Translations under genes and position numbers: made by a program
DNA from: a bacterium
GTDB lineage: Bacteria; Latescibacterota; UBA2968; GCA-2709665
DNA length: 5,522 nucleotides
NCBI GenBank assembly: GCA_027619145.1
Contig: JAQCGA010000309.1
Span: 1 to 5,522, forward strand
Direction: 5' to 3'
The notes under the pieces: generated by a model
The model's database searches: none
The model's input: only the letters and a program-made list of their open reading frames with translations
Told to the model about the DNA's origin: nothing
Shown here: in pieces, positions 1 through 5,413 of the stretch
Layout: each line of letters starts with the position of its first letter
Position numbering within the stretch: position 1 is the stretch's first letter

Positions 1-197
1 CCGCCATTTTCGGTCACGAGTACTTCTACCTTCTGGCGGGCTTCTTCCAGGCGAGTCCTGCAGACCCCAGAGGCTTTTAAGCCTTCTTCGAAGAGCCGGA
101 GCGCATCGGCCAGGGGGAGGTTGCCCTCTTCGAGGGATTCCACGGCAGTTTCCAGTTGTTTGAGGGCGTTTTCGAAGCTGATCTCTTGTGCTTCCAT
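1..197 (-). CDS. xseB: Exodeoxyribonuclease VII small subunit, 5' part (3' end beyond the window)
   Basis: XseB is the small subunit of exonuclease VII; several copies bind the coiled-coil region of one XseA and are required for activity. The minus strand from the ATG at 195-197 reads MEAQEISFENALKQLETA, VESLEEGNLPLADALRLFEE, GLKASGVCRTRLEEARQK and VEVLVTENGG, 65 residues before the window ends. The 'F--AL--LE--VE-LE-G-LPL--AL-LFEEG' pattern and the following 'C---LEEA--KVE-L' helix are the XseB signature. Family members have about 70-85 residues, so nearly all of it is present. The GGAGG site (205-209) is seven bases upstream. It follows xseA after 82 bases, wider than the rest of the cluster, whereas in many genomes the two genes overlap. 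The region contains no other open frame of note. The frame is not complete because the stop is off the left edge. Confidence 0.95.
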   Translation of the reverse strand, partial: MEAQEISFENALKQLETAVESLEEGNLPLADALRLFEEGLKASGVCRTRLEEARQKVEVLVTENG

Positions 198-203
198 CGG
201 GGT

Positions 204-217
204 TCCTCCCGGGAGGA
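204..217. repeat. Perfect 14-base palindrome over the xseB ribosome binding site
   Basis: The sequence TCCTCCCGGGAGGA reads the same on both strands. Its minus-strand second half, GGGAGGA, is the Shine-Dalgarno site of xseB, seven bases before the ATG. In the mRNA the two halves can form a stem of five pairs with a CCGG loop, hiding the site. It may tune the XseB:XseA ratio, which must favour the small subunit; this is inference, and a palindrome around a strong SD can also arise by chance. Confidence 0.6.
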
Positions 218-279
218 TGGTTCGGGTCTGAAGATGACTGGGTAGCTGGGCTGGAAGAGAGCACGGCACCGCCGTACTC

Positions 280-1476
280 TTACGGGATGACTTCGTCTAC
301 GGTACAGAGGATTTCGCCTTGTTTGAGGCGGATGCGCAGGTGTTCCCCCTTTTTTAGACTTGCTGCATTTTGTACGAGGGCGCTGTCTTCTTTCCGTTGG
401 GTGAGGCTGTATCCTCGACCCAGAACGGAGAGGGGGCTGAGTGTGCCCAGGGTGACGGTGAGGCGGCGGTAGGATTCTACCTGGATTTCGTAAAAGCGCC
501 GGAGGCCTGCCTGCAGGTCTTTTTGTAGTTCATCCACGTCCTGCATGTACTGGACGAGGCGATCTTCCACGCGGCGCAGGCCGTACCGTTCCAGGTAGTT
601 TTGCAGCAGCTCATCATTTTCGTCCAGCAGTCGGTTCAGCGATTCCAGAGCGCGACGGTTCAGGTCTTTGACGCGCTGGAGGAGTTCGGAGGCGTCTCGG
701 ACGGCCAGTTCGGCTGCGGCAGAGGGGGTGGGTGCCCGGCAGTCTGCGGCCAGATCTGAAAGGGTGATGTCTACCTCGTGGCCTACGGCAGAGATGACGG
801 GAATAGGGGAGGCCGCGATGGCGCGTACGACGCGTTCGGAGTTGAATGCGGCCAGGTCTTCGGCGGCACCGCCACCTCGGCCTACGATCAGCACGTCCAG
901 TTTTCCGTACGCGTTGAGTTCTTCAATCCCCCGGGCGACATCTTCTGGAGCACCTTCGCCCTGGACCAGGGCCGGGCGGAGGACAATGCGCACACCGGGG
1001 AACCGCCGTTCCAATACGTTGAGAATGTCTCGGATAGCTGCACCTGTGCGGGAAGTGACCACACCGATGGCAAAGGGAAAGGTAGGAAGGGTGCGCTTTC
1101 GACTCTGGTCGAAAAGGCCTTCTTCCATAAGTTTGAGCTTGAGTTCTTCCAGGGCGAGTTGCTGCTGGCCCTGGCCGGCCTGGAAAAGCTGGGAGACGTT
1201 GAGCTGGTATTGTCCGCTGCGTTCGTACACGGTAAGCCGCCCCTGGGCCAGTACCTGCATGCCGGGTTCGGGTTCGAAACCGGAGGGGCGCTGGGAGCGG
1301 AACATGACACACTTCAGCTGGGAGCTTTCATCTTTGAGAGAAAAATACCGATGCCCGGAGGTGTGGAGGGTGTGCTGCGAGAGTTCACCGACAACCCAGA
1401 TGACCGGGAAGGCTGTTTCGAGAGATTGCCGGACGGCGCGCGTGACCTCGGTAACGCTGTAGGGACGCTCGGCCAT
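280..1476 (-). CDS. xseA: Exodeoxyribonuclease VII large subunit
   Basis: XseA is the catalytic subunit of exonuclease VII, which cuts single-stranded DNA into oligonucleotides from both ends, without ATP, in repair and recombination. The 398-residue protein shows the N-terminal OB-fold DNA-binding domain (about 4-100: YSVTEVTRAV, VIWVVGELS, GHRYFSLKDE, and QVLAQGRLTVYERSGQYQL). The catalytic domain has IGVVTSRTGAAIRDILNVLERRFP (137-160), LVQGEGAPEDV (170-180), VLIVGRGGGAAEDLAAFNSE (195-214), and IPVISAVGHEVDITLSDLAAD (225-245) with RAPTPSAAAE (247-256). A helical coiled region (about 258-345) and the conserved LSPLSVLGRGYSL C-terminal segment (346-358) follow. The ATG at 1474-1476 is chosen because CAGGAG (1484-1489) sits seven bases upstream and the family starts near YSVTEV; an upstream extension to 1512 overlaps ymdB. 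It starts one base after the ymdB stop, implying translational coupling. xseB follows, completing the complex. Confidence 0.98.
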   Translation of the reverse strand: MAERPYSVTEVTRAVRQSLETAFPVIWVVGELSQHTLHTSGHRYFSLKDESSQLKCVMFRSQRPSGFEPEPGMQVLAQGRLTVYERSGQYQLNVSQLFQAGQGQQQLALEELKLKLMEEGLFDQSRKRTLPTFPFAIGVVTSRTGAAIRDILNVLERRFPGVRIVLRPALVQGEGAPEDVARGIEELNAYGKLDVLIVGRGGGAAEDLAAFNSERVVRAIAASPIPVISAVGHEVDITLSDLAADCRAPTPSAAAELAVRDASELLQRVKDLNRRALESLNRLLDENDELLQNYLERYGLRRVEDRLVQYMQDVDELQKDLQAGLRRFYEIQVESYRRLTVTLGTLSPLSVLGRGYSLTQRKEDSALVQNAASLKKGEHLRIRLKQGEILCTVDEVIP

Positions 1477-1477
1477 A

Positions 1478-2266
1478 TTACGACTCCTGCCAGTTGATGC
1501 GCAGGCGTTCAATTTTCAGGGCTTTGCCGCTTTTTTCGTCCACATCAATGAGGGCGCCGCAAAGCTTCACGTCTCCGGAGGCCGGTTCGAAGCGGACGGG
1601 CATCTGGTTGAGGAAGCGCTGGATGGCGGGTTCTTTTTCTGCGCCAATTACCGAGTCGTGCGGGCCTGTCATTCCGGCATCGGTCAGGTAGGCGGTGCCG
1701 CCGGGAAGGATGCATTCGTCGGCGGTCTGTACATGGGTATGGGTGCCTACAACCGCGCTGGCCTGGCCGTCCATAAACCAGCCAAATGCGATTTTTTCTG
1801 AGGTGGCTTCTGCGTGGAAATCAATGAAGATAACAGGGGTTTCTTTTTTTAATGTTTCTACAATTTCGCGGGCGGCCCGGAAAGGACAGTCCAGGCTTTT
1901 CATGTTGGTGCGGCCCTGGAGGCAGGCCACCCCTACGGGTATTCCATTGGCGGTTTGAAAAATACCGGAGCCCACACCGCCCACTCCAGGCGGAAAGTTG
2001 GCTGGGCGTAAAATGCGGTCTCCAGAAAAAATGTAGGGCAGGGATTCTTTCTGGTCCCATACGTGGTTTCCTGTTGTAATTACATCCGCGCCGTAGGCGT
2101 GAAATTTTCGGCCGATGTTTTCTGTGATGCCAAACCCACCGGCCGCGTTTTCACCGTTGACAATGCAGAAGTCCACACTGTGCTCGGCTTTGATTCGAGG
2201 AATCAGATCCGCGGCGGCACGCCGGCCCGGCTTTCCATACACATCTCCGACAAACAAAATTTTCAC
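1478..2266 (-). CDS. ymdB: YmdB-family metallophosphoesterase (2',3'-cyclic nucleotide phosphodiesterase-like)
   Basis: This protein belongs to the YmdB/TIGR00282 calcineurin-like phosphoesterases. B. subtilis YmdB hydrolyses 2',3'-cyclic AMP and is needed for biofilm gene expression; the substrate here is inferred. With the GTG start at 2264-2266 it has 262 residues, the family length, and begins MKILFVGDVYGKPGR. Metal-binding motifs are all present: D8 in GDVYGKPGR, E39-N40 in VNGENAAGG, N67-H68 in TTGNHVWDQ, H151 in IDFHAEATSEK, and H176 and H178 in VGTHTHVQTAD. The fold starts at this GTG; an in-frame GTG at 2303-2305 would add 13 residues without family support. The GTG has only GGGGG four bases upstream as a binding site, weaker than its neighbours, so it may be translated less. 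It lies 72 bases after rny and one base before xseA, whose ribosome binding site is inside its 3' end. Confidence 0.96.
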   Translation of the reverse strand: MKILFVGDVYGKPGRRAAADLIPRIKAEHSVDFCIVNGENAAGGFGITENIGRKFHAYGADVITTGNHVWDQKESLPYIFSGDRILRPANFPPGVGGVGSGIFQTANGIPVGVACLQGRTNMKSLDCPFRAAREIVETLKKETPVIFIDFHAEATSEKIAFGWFMDGQASAVVGTHTHVQTADECILPGGTAYLTDAGMTGPHDSVIGAEKEPAIQRFLNQMPVRFEPASGDVKLCGALIDVDEKSGKALKIERLRINWQES

Positions 2267-2338
2267 ACAGCCCCCACACTCCCGCTGTAAAGCGACAGAC
2301 AGCACGCTCTTGCCGGGAATTTCTGGATGGTTCTACGG

Positions 2339-3925
2339 TTATCGAGCGAAATCTACGGCGCGGGTTTCTCGGATTACAGTGACTTTGACTGGACCCGGGC
2401 AGGTCACATCTTCGGAGAGCCGGGCCACAATTTGTGCGGCAAGTTTTTCGGTATCTGCGTCGCTCATCATTTCGCAGTCTGCCATGACACGAACTTCCTG
2501 GCCTGCTTTGATGGCATAGACAGATTGCACACCATCGATCATTTTTGCAATGGATTCCAGGCGTTCCAGGCGGCGTACATAGTTTTCGAGTACTTCCCGC
2601 TGCGCACCCGGACGAGAACGGGAGATGGTATCGGCGGCGTCTACCAGAACGGCAATGGGGGAGGTGGGATCCGCGTCCCCGTGGTGCGCTTCGATGGCAT
2701 TGATGACAATGGGATTTTCGCCAAACTTGCGTGCGAGATCCGCACCGTTTTCTCCGTAGGTGCCTTCGGCTTCGTGGGTGAGGCCTTTGCCGATGTCGTG
2801 CAGGAGCCCTGCGCGTTTGGCAATCTGGGCATCCAGCCCCAGGGAGGTGGCCATCATGCCGGTGAGAAAGGCGACCTCTTTGCTGTGGTTCAGTACGTTC
2901 TGGCCATAGCTGGTACGAAATCGGAGGCGGCCCAGGCATTCAATGAGGCGATCGTGGAGGCCGGGTAGGCCCACGTCGAAGGCGGCTTGTTCGCCGGCTT
3001 CTCGGATCATTTCCTGGATGGCCGCACTGGATTTCTCTACGATTTCTTCGATGCGTCCAGGGTGAATGCGCCCATCTAAAATGAGTTGCTCCAGGGCAGA
3101 TTTTGCCACGGCGCGGCGGATGGGATCGAAACCAGAAAGAACAACGGCTTCTGGGGTGTCGTCGATGGTTACGTCCACGCCGGTCGCCATTTCAAATGCG
3201 CGGATGTTGCGCCCTTCGCGGCCAATGATGCGGCCTTTCATTTCGTCGGAGGGCAGCTTGACCATGGCCACGGTCGATTCGATGGTGTGGTCTGCGGCCA
3301 GACGCTGGATGGCACTGGAGATGATTTCGCGGGCTTCATCGTTGGCGCGTGCCAGTGCGTCATCGCGGATTTCTTTCATGCGCCACTCTGCATCCCGGCG
3401 GGCTTCTTCTTCCAGGTTGCCCATCAGAATATTTTTGGCTTCTTGCCGGGTGAGTCCTGCAATTTGTTCCAGGCGCCGATTCTGTTCCAGGATGGTTTCT
3501 TCGAGTTCCAGGGTTTTTTGTTCAATCTGTTCTTGTTCCTGCGCCAGAGACTGTTCTTTGTCTGCGGCCAGCTTTTCTTTGTGGTTCAGCAAGTCCGCAC
3601 GCTTGTCCAGTTGTCGTTCCAGACTGGACAGTTTCACTTCTGTGCGTTTGGCCTGGTCTTTTTGGGTTTCCAGTTCCTGTTCGAACTGAAGGCGCTCCTG
3701 GTGAATCTGGTCCTTGGCTTCCAGGATCGCCGTATGTTTCATTGCTTCGGCTTCTTTTTGTGCGTCTTCGACGATTGTTTCGGCGGAGAGTTCTGCACGG
3801 TACACTTTGCTGTGCGCAGCTTTGCTGCTGATTAACCAGCCCAGGATAAATCCCAGGACCAGCAGACCGGCTGAGAGCATCATGACCGTTACAGTGCCCA
3901 TTGCCGCATCCATAGGCATATTCAT
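2339..3925 (-). CDS. rny: Ribonuclease Y
   Basis: RNase Y is a membrane-anchored endonuclease that starts decay and processing of many mRNAs, standing in for RNase E in bacteria that lack it. The 528-residue protein has the full architecture. An N-terminal membrane helix (about 11-33, VTVMMLSAGLLVLGFILGWL) is followed by a long coiled coil (about 40-205). The KH RNA-binding domain contains GRIIGREGRNIRAFE (231-245) and the following DVTIDDTPEAVVLSGFDPIRR. The HD hydrolase domain has H347 in NVLNHSKEVA, the H376-D377 pair in GLLHDIGK, HHGD (414-417) and D429 in LVDAADTIS. The C-terminus VTVIRETRAVDFAR is typical. The ATG at 3923-3925 has GAGGAG (3933-3938) seven bases upstream. The next gene is ymdB-like, the same order as rny-ymdB in Bacillus subtilis. 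All expected catalytic residues are present. Confidence 0.98.
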   Translation of the reverse strand: MNMPMDAAMGTVTVMMLSAGLLVLGFILGWLISSKAAHSKVYRAELSAETIVEDAQKEAEAMKHTAILEAKDQIHQERLQFEQELETQKDQAKRTEVKLSSLERQLDKRADLLNHKEKLAADKEQSLAQEQEQIEQKTLELEETILEQNRRLEQIAGLTRQEAKNILMGNLEEEARRDAEWRMKEIRDDALARANDEAREIISSAIQRLAADHTIESTVAMVKLPSDEMKGRIIGREGRNIRAFEMATGVDVTIDDTPEAVVLSGFDPIRRAVAKSALEQLILDGRIHPGRIEEIVEKSSAAIQEMIREAGEQAAFDVGLPGLHDRLIECLGRLRFRTSYGQNVLNHSKEVAFLTGMMATSLGLDAQIAKRAGLLHDIGKGLTHEAEGTYGENGADLARKFGENPIVINAIEAHHGDADPTSPIAVLVDAADTISRSRPGAQREVLENYVRRLERLESIAKMIDGVQSVYAIKAGQEVRVMADCEMMSDADTEKLAAQIVARLSEDVTCPGPVKVTVIRETRAVDFAR

Positions 3926-3951
3926 GACCCATCTCCTCGTGGGATTTACAT

Positions 3952-4055
3952 AAAAAAAGCCGCTTGCGTTTCGCCGGTTGCCATCTGTGCCTGCCGCACA
4001 GGTCTGTCATGCAGCAGAGCACGCCGGATGACCCATTGAGGTGAACGCAACGGCG
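3952..4055 (-). terminator. Possible intrinsic terminator or long-range hairpin before rny
   Basis: Minus-strand GCCGTTGCGTT (about 4045-4055) can pair with AACGCAAGCGGC (3959-3970), 11 pairs with one bulged G, followed directly by seven T residues (3952-3958). The enclosed 75 or so bases hold a second hairpin, CTGTGC/GCACAG (3985-3990 with 3996-4001). This could end the zapA-small RNA transcript. It is not a classic terminator because the loop is long, and it competes with the rod fold of the candidate 6S RNA, which uses 4043-4046 and 4052-4055. If it works, rny is expressed by read-through or from a promoter not recognised here. Confidence 0.45.
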
Positions 4056-4176
4056 TTTATTTTTCCTGTGGTTCTACAGGAAAAGTGCGCCTGGTTCTCG
4101 TGTTCGGTCACAGAAAGGTACCGAACAAAGCGTCCGAAGAACCTACCTCTGGCCTGTGGATTCGGCCAGACGGTTG
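3959..4176 (-). ncRNA. ssrS: Candidate 6S RNA (ssrS-like structured RNA between zapA and rny)
   Basis: No gene fits the 197 bases between zapA and rny. On the minus strand the region can fold into a long, interrupted rod. Collinear pairings, from outside in, are 4167-4173 with 3981-3987, 4153-4158 with 3997-4002, 4147-4151 with 4015-4019, 4130-4133 with 4021-4024, 4106-4111 with 4028-4033, 4094-4097 with 4043-4046 and 4088-4091 with 4052-4055. A 9-pair apical hairpin (4061-4069 with 4076-4084) caps the rod. Large internal loops remain, as in 6S RNA, which mimics an open promoter and binds sigma-70 RNA polymerase. The part outside zapA (3959-4142, 184 bases) is the usual 6S length, and ssrS classically lies just after zapA. 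The 3' half (TTCACCTC, then ACAGACCTG and CGGCAGGCA) loosely recalls E. coli 6S RNA. The outer pairings would place the 5' end inside the last codons of zapA. Ends and identity are inferred; it could be another small RNA or an rny leader. Confidence 0.55.
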
Positions 4177-4424
4177 GCGTTTTTTACTGCGGCCTGTTGA
4201 ATTTGCTGTGTGGCCGCTTCTTCTTTGAGAAGTTCATCTGCCAGGTTTACCGCGGTGAGGACGGCTATTTTAGCCACCGACCGCAACGAAAGGCTACTGG
4301 CAATTTCACGCATGGTTCGGTCCACATACCGGGCCACCTGGCGGGTATGATCAGGGTCCGAGGTGGACGCGATTTTATATTCTGTTCCGAAGATGTGAAC
4401 GTGTACAACCGGTGTGTTGGGCAT
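4143..4424 (-). CDS. zapA: Cell division protein ZapA
   Basis: ZapA is a cytoplasmic protein that binds FtsZ and cross-links its filaments at midcell. The 93-residue product has the family layout: an N-terminal beta hairpin, VVHVHIFGTEYKIAST (6-21), matching the V-V-I-G--Y-I-S pattern; a first helix, HTRQVARYVDRTMREIA (26-42); and the diagnostic helix IAVLTAVNLADELLKEEA (53-70), close to the typical A-L-A-LN-ADEL motif. A charged, coiled C-terminal helix to residue 93 follows. The ATG at 4422-4424 is preferred because family members begin a few residues before the V-V-I strand. A TTG at 4449-4451, nine codons upstream in frame, has a clean GGAG (4460-4463) eight bases away and is a real alternative giving 102 residues. 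The gene follows the coiled-coil gene and precedes a candidate 6S RNA, the arrangement zapA-ssrS known from many Proteobacteria. Confidence 0.93.
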   Translation of the reverse strand: MPNTPVVHVHIFGTEYKIASTSDPDHTRQVARYVDRTMREIASSLSLRSVAKIAVLTAVNLADELLKEEAATQQIQQAAVKNANRLAESTGQR

Positions 4425-4425
4425 G

Positions 4426-4439
4426 GGGGACCGTTCCCC
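4426..4439 (-). promoter_or_regulatory. Hairpin covering the zapA ribosome binding site
   Basis: On the minus strand GGGGA (4435-4439) and TCCCC (4426-4430) can pair around a 4-base loop, ending one base before the preferred zapA ATG (4422-4424). The GGGGA arm is the only purine-rich Shine-Dalgarno candidate for that ATG, 10 bases away. Folding would hide it, so zapA translation may depend on opening the stem or on an upstream TTG start. The stem is short and its effect is inferred. Confidence 0.4.
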
Positions 4440-4514
4440 TGAAAAAAACAAGTGTGCCGCTCCGGATGTTCGGAAAAGCCGGGACGGTTGCTCGATGAGT
4501 AGAGCCAGGAGGTG

Positions 4515-4820
4515 TTAGGGTACGTTTACTGTGTCCAGGCGCGATAACATGGCTTCAATTTTGCGCTGAATGTCTTCCTTATTGTCAATCAGGGAAGCAT
4601 TTTCCTGGTACAGCTTTTCCAGACGGTCCCGGTCCGTGCGGATTTCGGAAAGCGCCTGCTCTTGCTGTTCCAGTCTGTTTTGCAACTCCCGGTTTGTCTG
4701 TTCCAGGCTGTCTTTTTCACGGCGCAAACGTTCAATCAGGTTTACTGCCCGGTCAATTTCGGCAACCAGGCGGTTGAACCCTTCGTTCACTTCGCCTTCC
4801 GCTTTCACTTCAGCGTCCAT
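4515..4820 (-). CDS. Small coiled-coil protein upstream of zapA (ZapB/FtsB-like in form, family not assigned)
   Basis: A 101-residue protein that is almost entirely predicted helix and coiled coil. From about residue 12 to 78 it shows repeated leucine, isoleucine and aliphatic spacing amid Glu, Gln, Arg and Lys (for example LIERLRREKDSLEQTNRELQ at 28-47 and LEQQEQALSEIRTDRDRLEK at 50-69). A short C-terminal helix, IQRKIEAMLSRLDTV (84-98), follows. There is no signal peptide or membrane segment, so it should be cytoplasmic. The ATG at 4818-4820 has GGGAG (4827-4831) six bases upstream. It is the first gene after two promoters and lies 90 bases before zapA. By inference from neighbour and shape it could bind ZapA or act at the division ring like ZapB, which is also a short coiled coil. 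Sequence alone does not prove this, because coiled coils resemble each other; a structural scaffold of another kind is possible. Confidence 0.82.
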   Translation of the reverse strand: MDAEVKAEGEVNEGFNRLVAEIDRAVNLIERLRREKDSLEQTNRELQNRLEQQEQALSEIRTDRDRLEKLYQENASLIDNKEDIQRKIEAMLSRLDTVNVP

Positions 4821-4881
4821 CCAGATCTCCCAAGGTATGGTTTTTCAGGCCAGGCCGGCGTTCGGGCAAGCGCTACGGGGT

Positions 4882-4910
4882 ATAATAATATAGAAAAACC
4901 TGTATGCCAA
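4882..4910 (-). promoter_or_regulatory. Sigma-70-like promoter P2, overlapping P1
   Basis: On the minus strand TTGGCA (4905-4910, 5 of 6) is followed after 17 bases by TATTAT (4882-4887, 5 of 6). Its -35 box overlaps the -10 box of P1 by two bases, so the two promoters cannot easily be occupied at once. The start would fall near 4874-4876, giving a leader of about 55 bases before the ATG at 4820. The surrounding TATATTATTATA stretch is the most AT-rich in the window, which supports a melting region. Confidence 0.55.
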
Positions 4911-4937
4911 TTTAACATCTCCGGGCCACAAAGTCAA
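4909..4937 (-). promoter_or_regulatory. Sigma-70-like promoter P1 for the coiled-coil/zapA unit
   Basis: On the minus strand a TTGACT -35 box (4932-4937, 5 of 6 consensus) is followed after exactly 17 bases by TAAATT as a -10 box (4909-4914, 4 of 6). It lies just past the rplT terminator and about 90 bases upstream of the next start codon. Transcription would begin near 4902. Position, spacing and orientation fit a housekeeping promoter; it was not tested against chance occurrence. Confidence 0.55.
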
Positions 4938-4973
4938 GCGCCAGAGGTATGGGGAATGCCTTCGGCCGGAGCC

Positions 4974-5036
4974 AAAAAAAGCGGAATCTGCCGGAGAGAA
5001 GCCATAACGCGTTCTCCTTGGCAAATTCCGCTTTTG
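4974..5036 (-). terminator. Intrinsic terminator of the rpmI-rplT operon
   Basis: On the minus strand the arms are AAAAGCGGAATTTGCC (5020-5035) and GGCAGATTCCGCTTTT (4977-4992). They form 16 consecutive pairs with a single U-G wobble, and the stem runs into seven T residues (4974-4980). The large loop can be closed further by GGAGA pairing with TCTCC. It starts 14 bases after the rplT stop and is followed by fresh promoters, so it separates the ribosomal protein operon from the zapA unit. Confidence 0.92.
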
Positions 5037-5049
5037 TGGTACGTGTAGA

Positions 5050-5403
5050 TTACAGGTGCTGTTTGGCCTGCTCGGCCAGCACTGTGAACGCCCCTTCATC
5101 TGTAACGGCCAGGTCTGCGAGGACCTTGCGGTTTACGTCGATGCTGGCTTTTTTCAGGCCGTTCATCAGGTTGCTGTAAGAGAGTCCGTTGAGGCGGGCT
5201 GCCGCATTGATACGCGTGATCCAGAGAGAGCGGAAGTGCCGTTTTTTCTGTCTGCGATCGCGATATGCATAGGCCAGACCCCGGCTGAGGGTATCGTCGG
5301 CTGTGCGGAGCAGTTTGCTGCGGCCACCCCGGTACCCCCGAGCGGCTTTCAGGATTTTTTTGCGTCTTTGTCTGGACGCAACATTGTTTGTTGCTCTGGG
5401 CAT
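5050..5403 (-). CDS. rplT: 50S ribosomal protein L20
   Basis: L20 binds 23S rRNA early in assembly of the large subunit; in several bacteria it also represses its own operon by binding the mRNA leader. The 117-residue product has the full family length. The N-terminal basic extension ([19 protein letters not shown], residues 1-19) is followed by the conserved [15 protein letters not shown] segment (about 21-35), [18 protein letters not shown] (45-62), and [19 protein letters not shown] (65-83), then a globular C-terminal part ending in LAEQAKQHL. The ATG at 5401-5403 is chosen because the family begins MPR and because AGGAG (5411-5415) sits 7 bases upstream; an in-frame upstream extension to 5457 has no family support. 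The gene follows rpmI after 10 bases and is followed by a strong terminator, so it is the last gene of its operon. No unusual features are visible. Confidence 0.98.
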   Translation of the reverse strand: MPRATNNVASRQRRKKILKAARGYRGGRSKLLRTADDTLSRGLAYAYRDRRQKKRHFRSLWITRINAAARLNGLSYSNLMNGLKKASIDVNRKVLADLAVTDEGAFTVLAEQAKQHL

Positions 5404-5413
5404 GAAATATCTC

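Noticed and set aside
34..60. Similarity to 3401-3456 (gcgggcttcttccagg and gagtcctgca blocks)
   Set aside because: Both stretches encode EEAR-type helices in xseB and rny on the minus strand; the shared words follow from shared codons and are not a mobile repeat.
668..1497. Two long plus-strand open frames (264 and 239 codons) opposite xseA
   Set aside because: They lie antisense to an unmistakable xseA with all family motifs. Their translations are biased in composition (Ser/Arg-rich, or Phe/Gly-rich) with no recognisable domain, as expected from codon bias in the real gene.
2151..2939. Minus-strand 262-codon open frame across the rny 3' end and ymdB 5' end
   Set aside because: It is out of frame with two well-supported genes and its product is Arg/Ser/Cys-rich low-complexity without motifs.
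2327..3835. Long plus-strand open frames (213, 207 and 249 codons) opposite rny
   Set aside because: They are antisense shadows of RNase Y; the Phe/Gln-rich or Ser-rich translations mirror the Glu/Lys coiled-coil codons of rny, and no plausible ribosome binding site or family pattern is present.
3959..4142. 4.5S signal recognition particle RNA as the identity of the spacer RNA
   Set aside because: The conserved SRP domain IV loop sequences (the GGAAG-type and AGCAG-type internal loop) are not present in a matching hairpin.
4041..4442. Plus-strand 133-codon open frame across the zapA-rny spacer
   Set aside because: It is antisense to zapA and to the structured RNA region, without a convincing start signal or recognisable domain.
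4881..4886. Plus-strand TATAAT as a divergent promoter
   Set aside because: There is no -35 box at 16-18 bases upstream on the plus strand, and no plus-strand gene follows; the AT-rich stretch is better explained by the minus-strand promoter P2.
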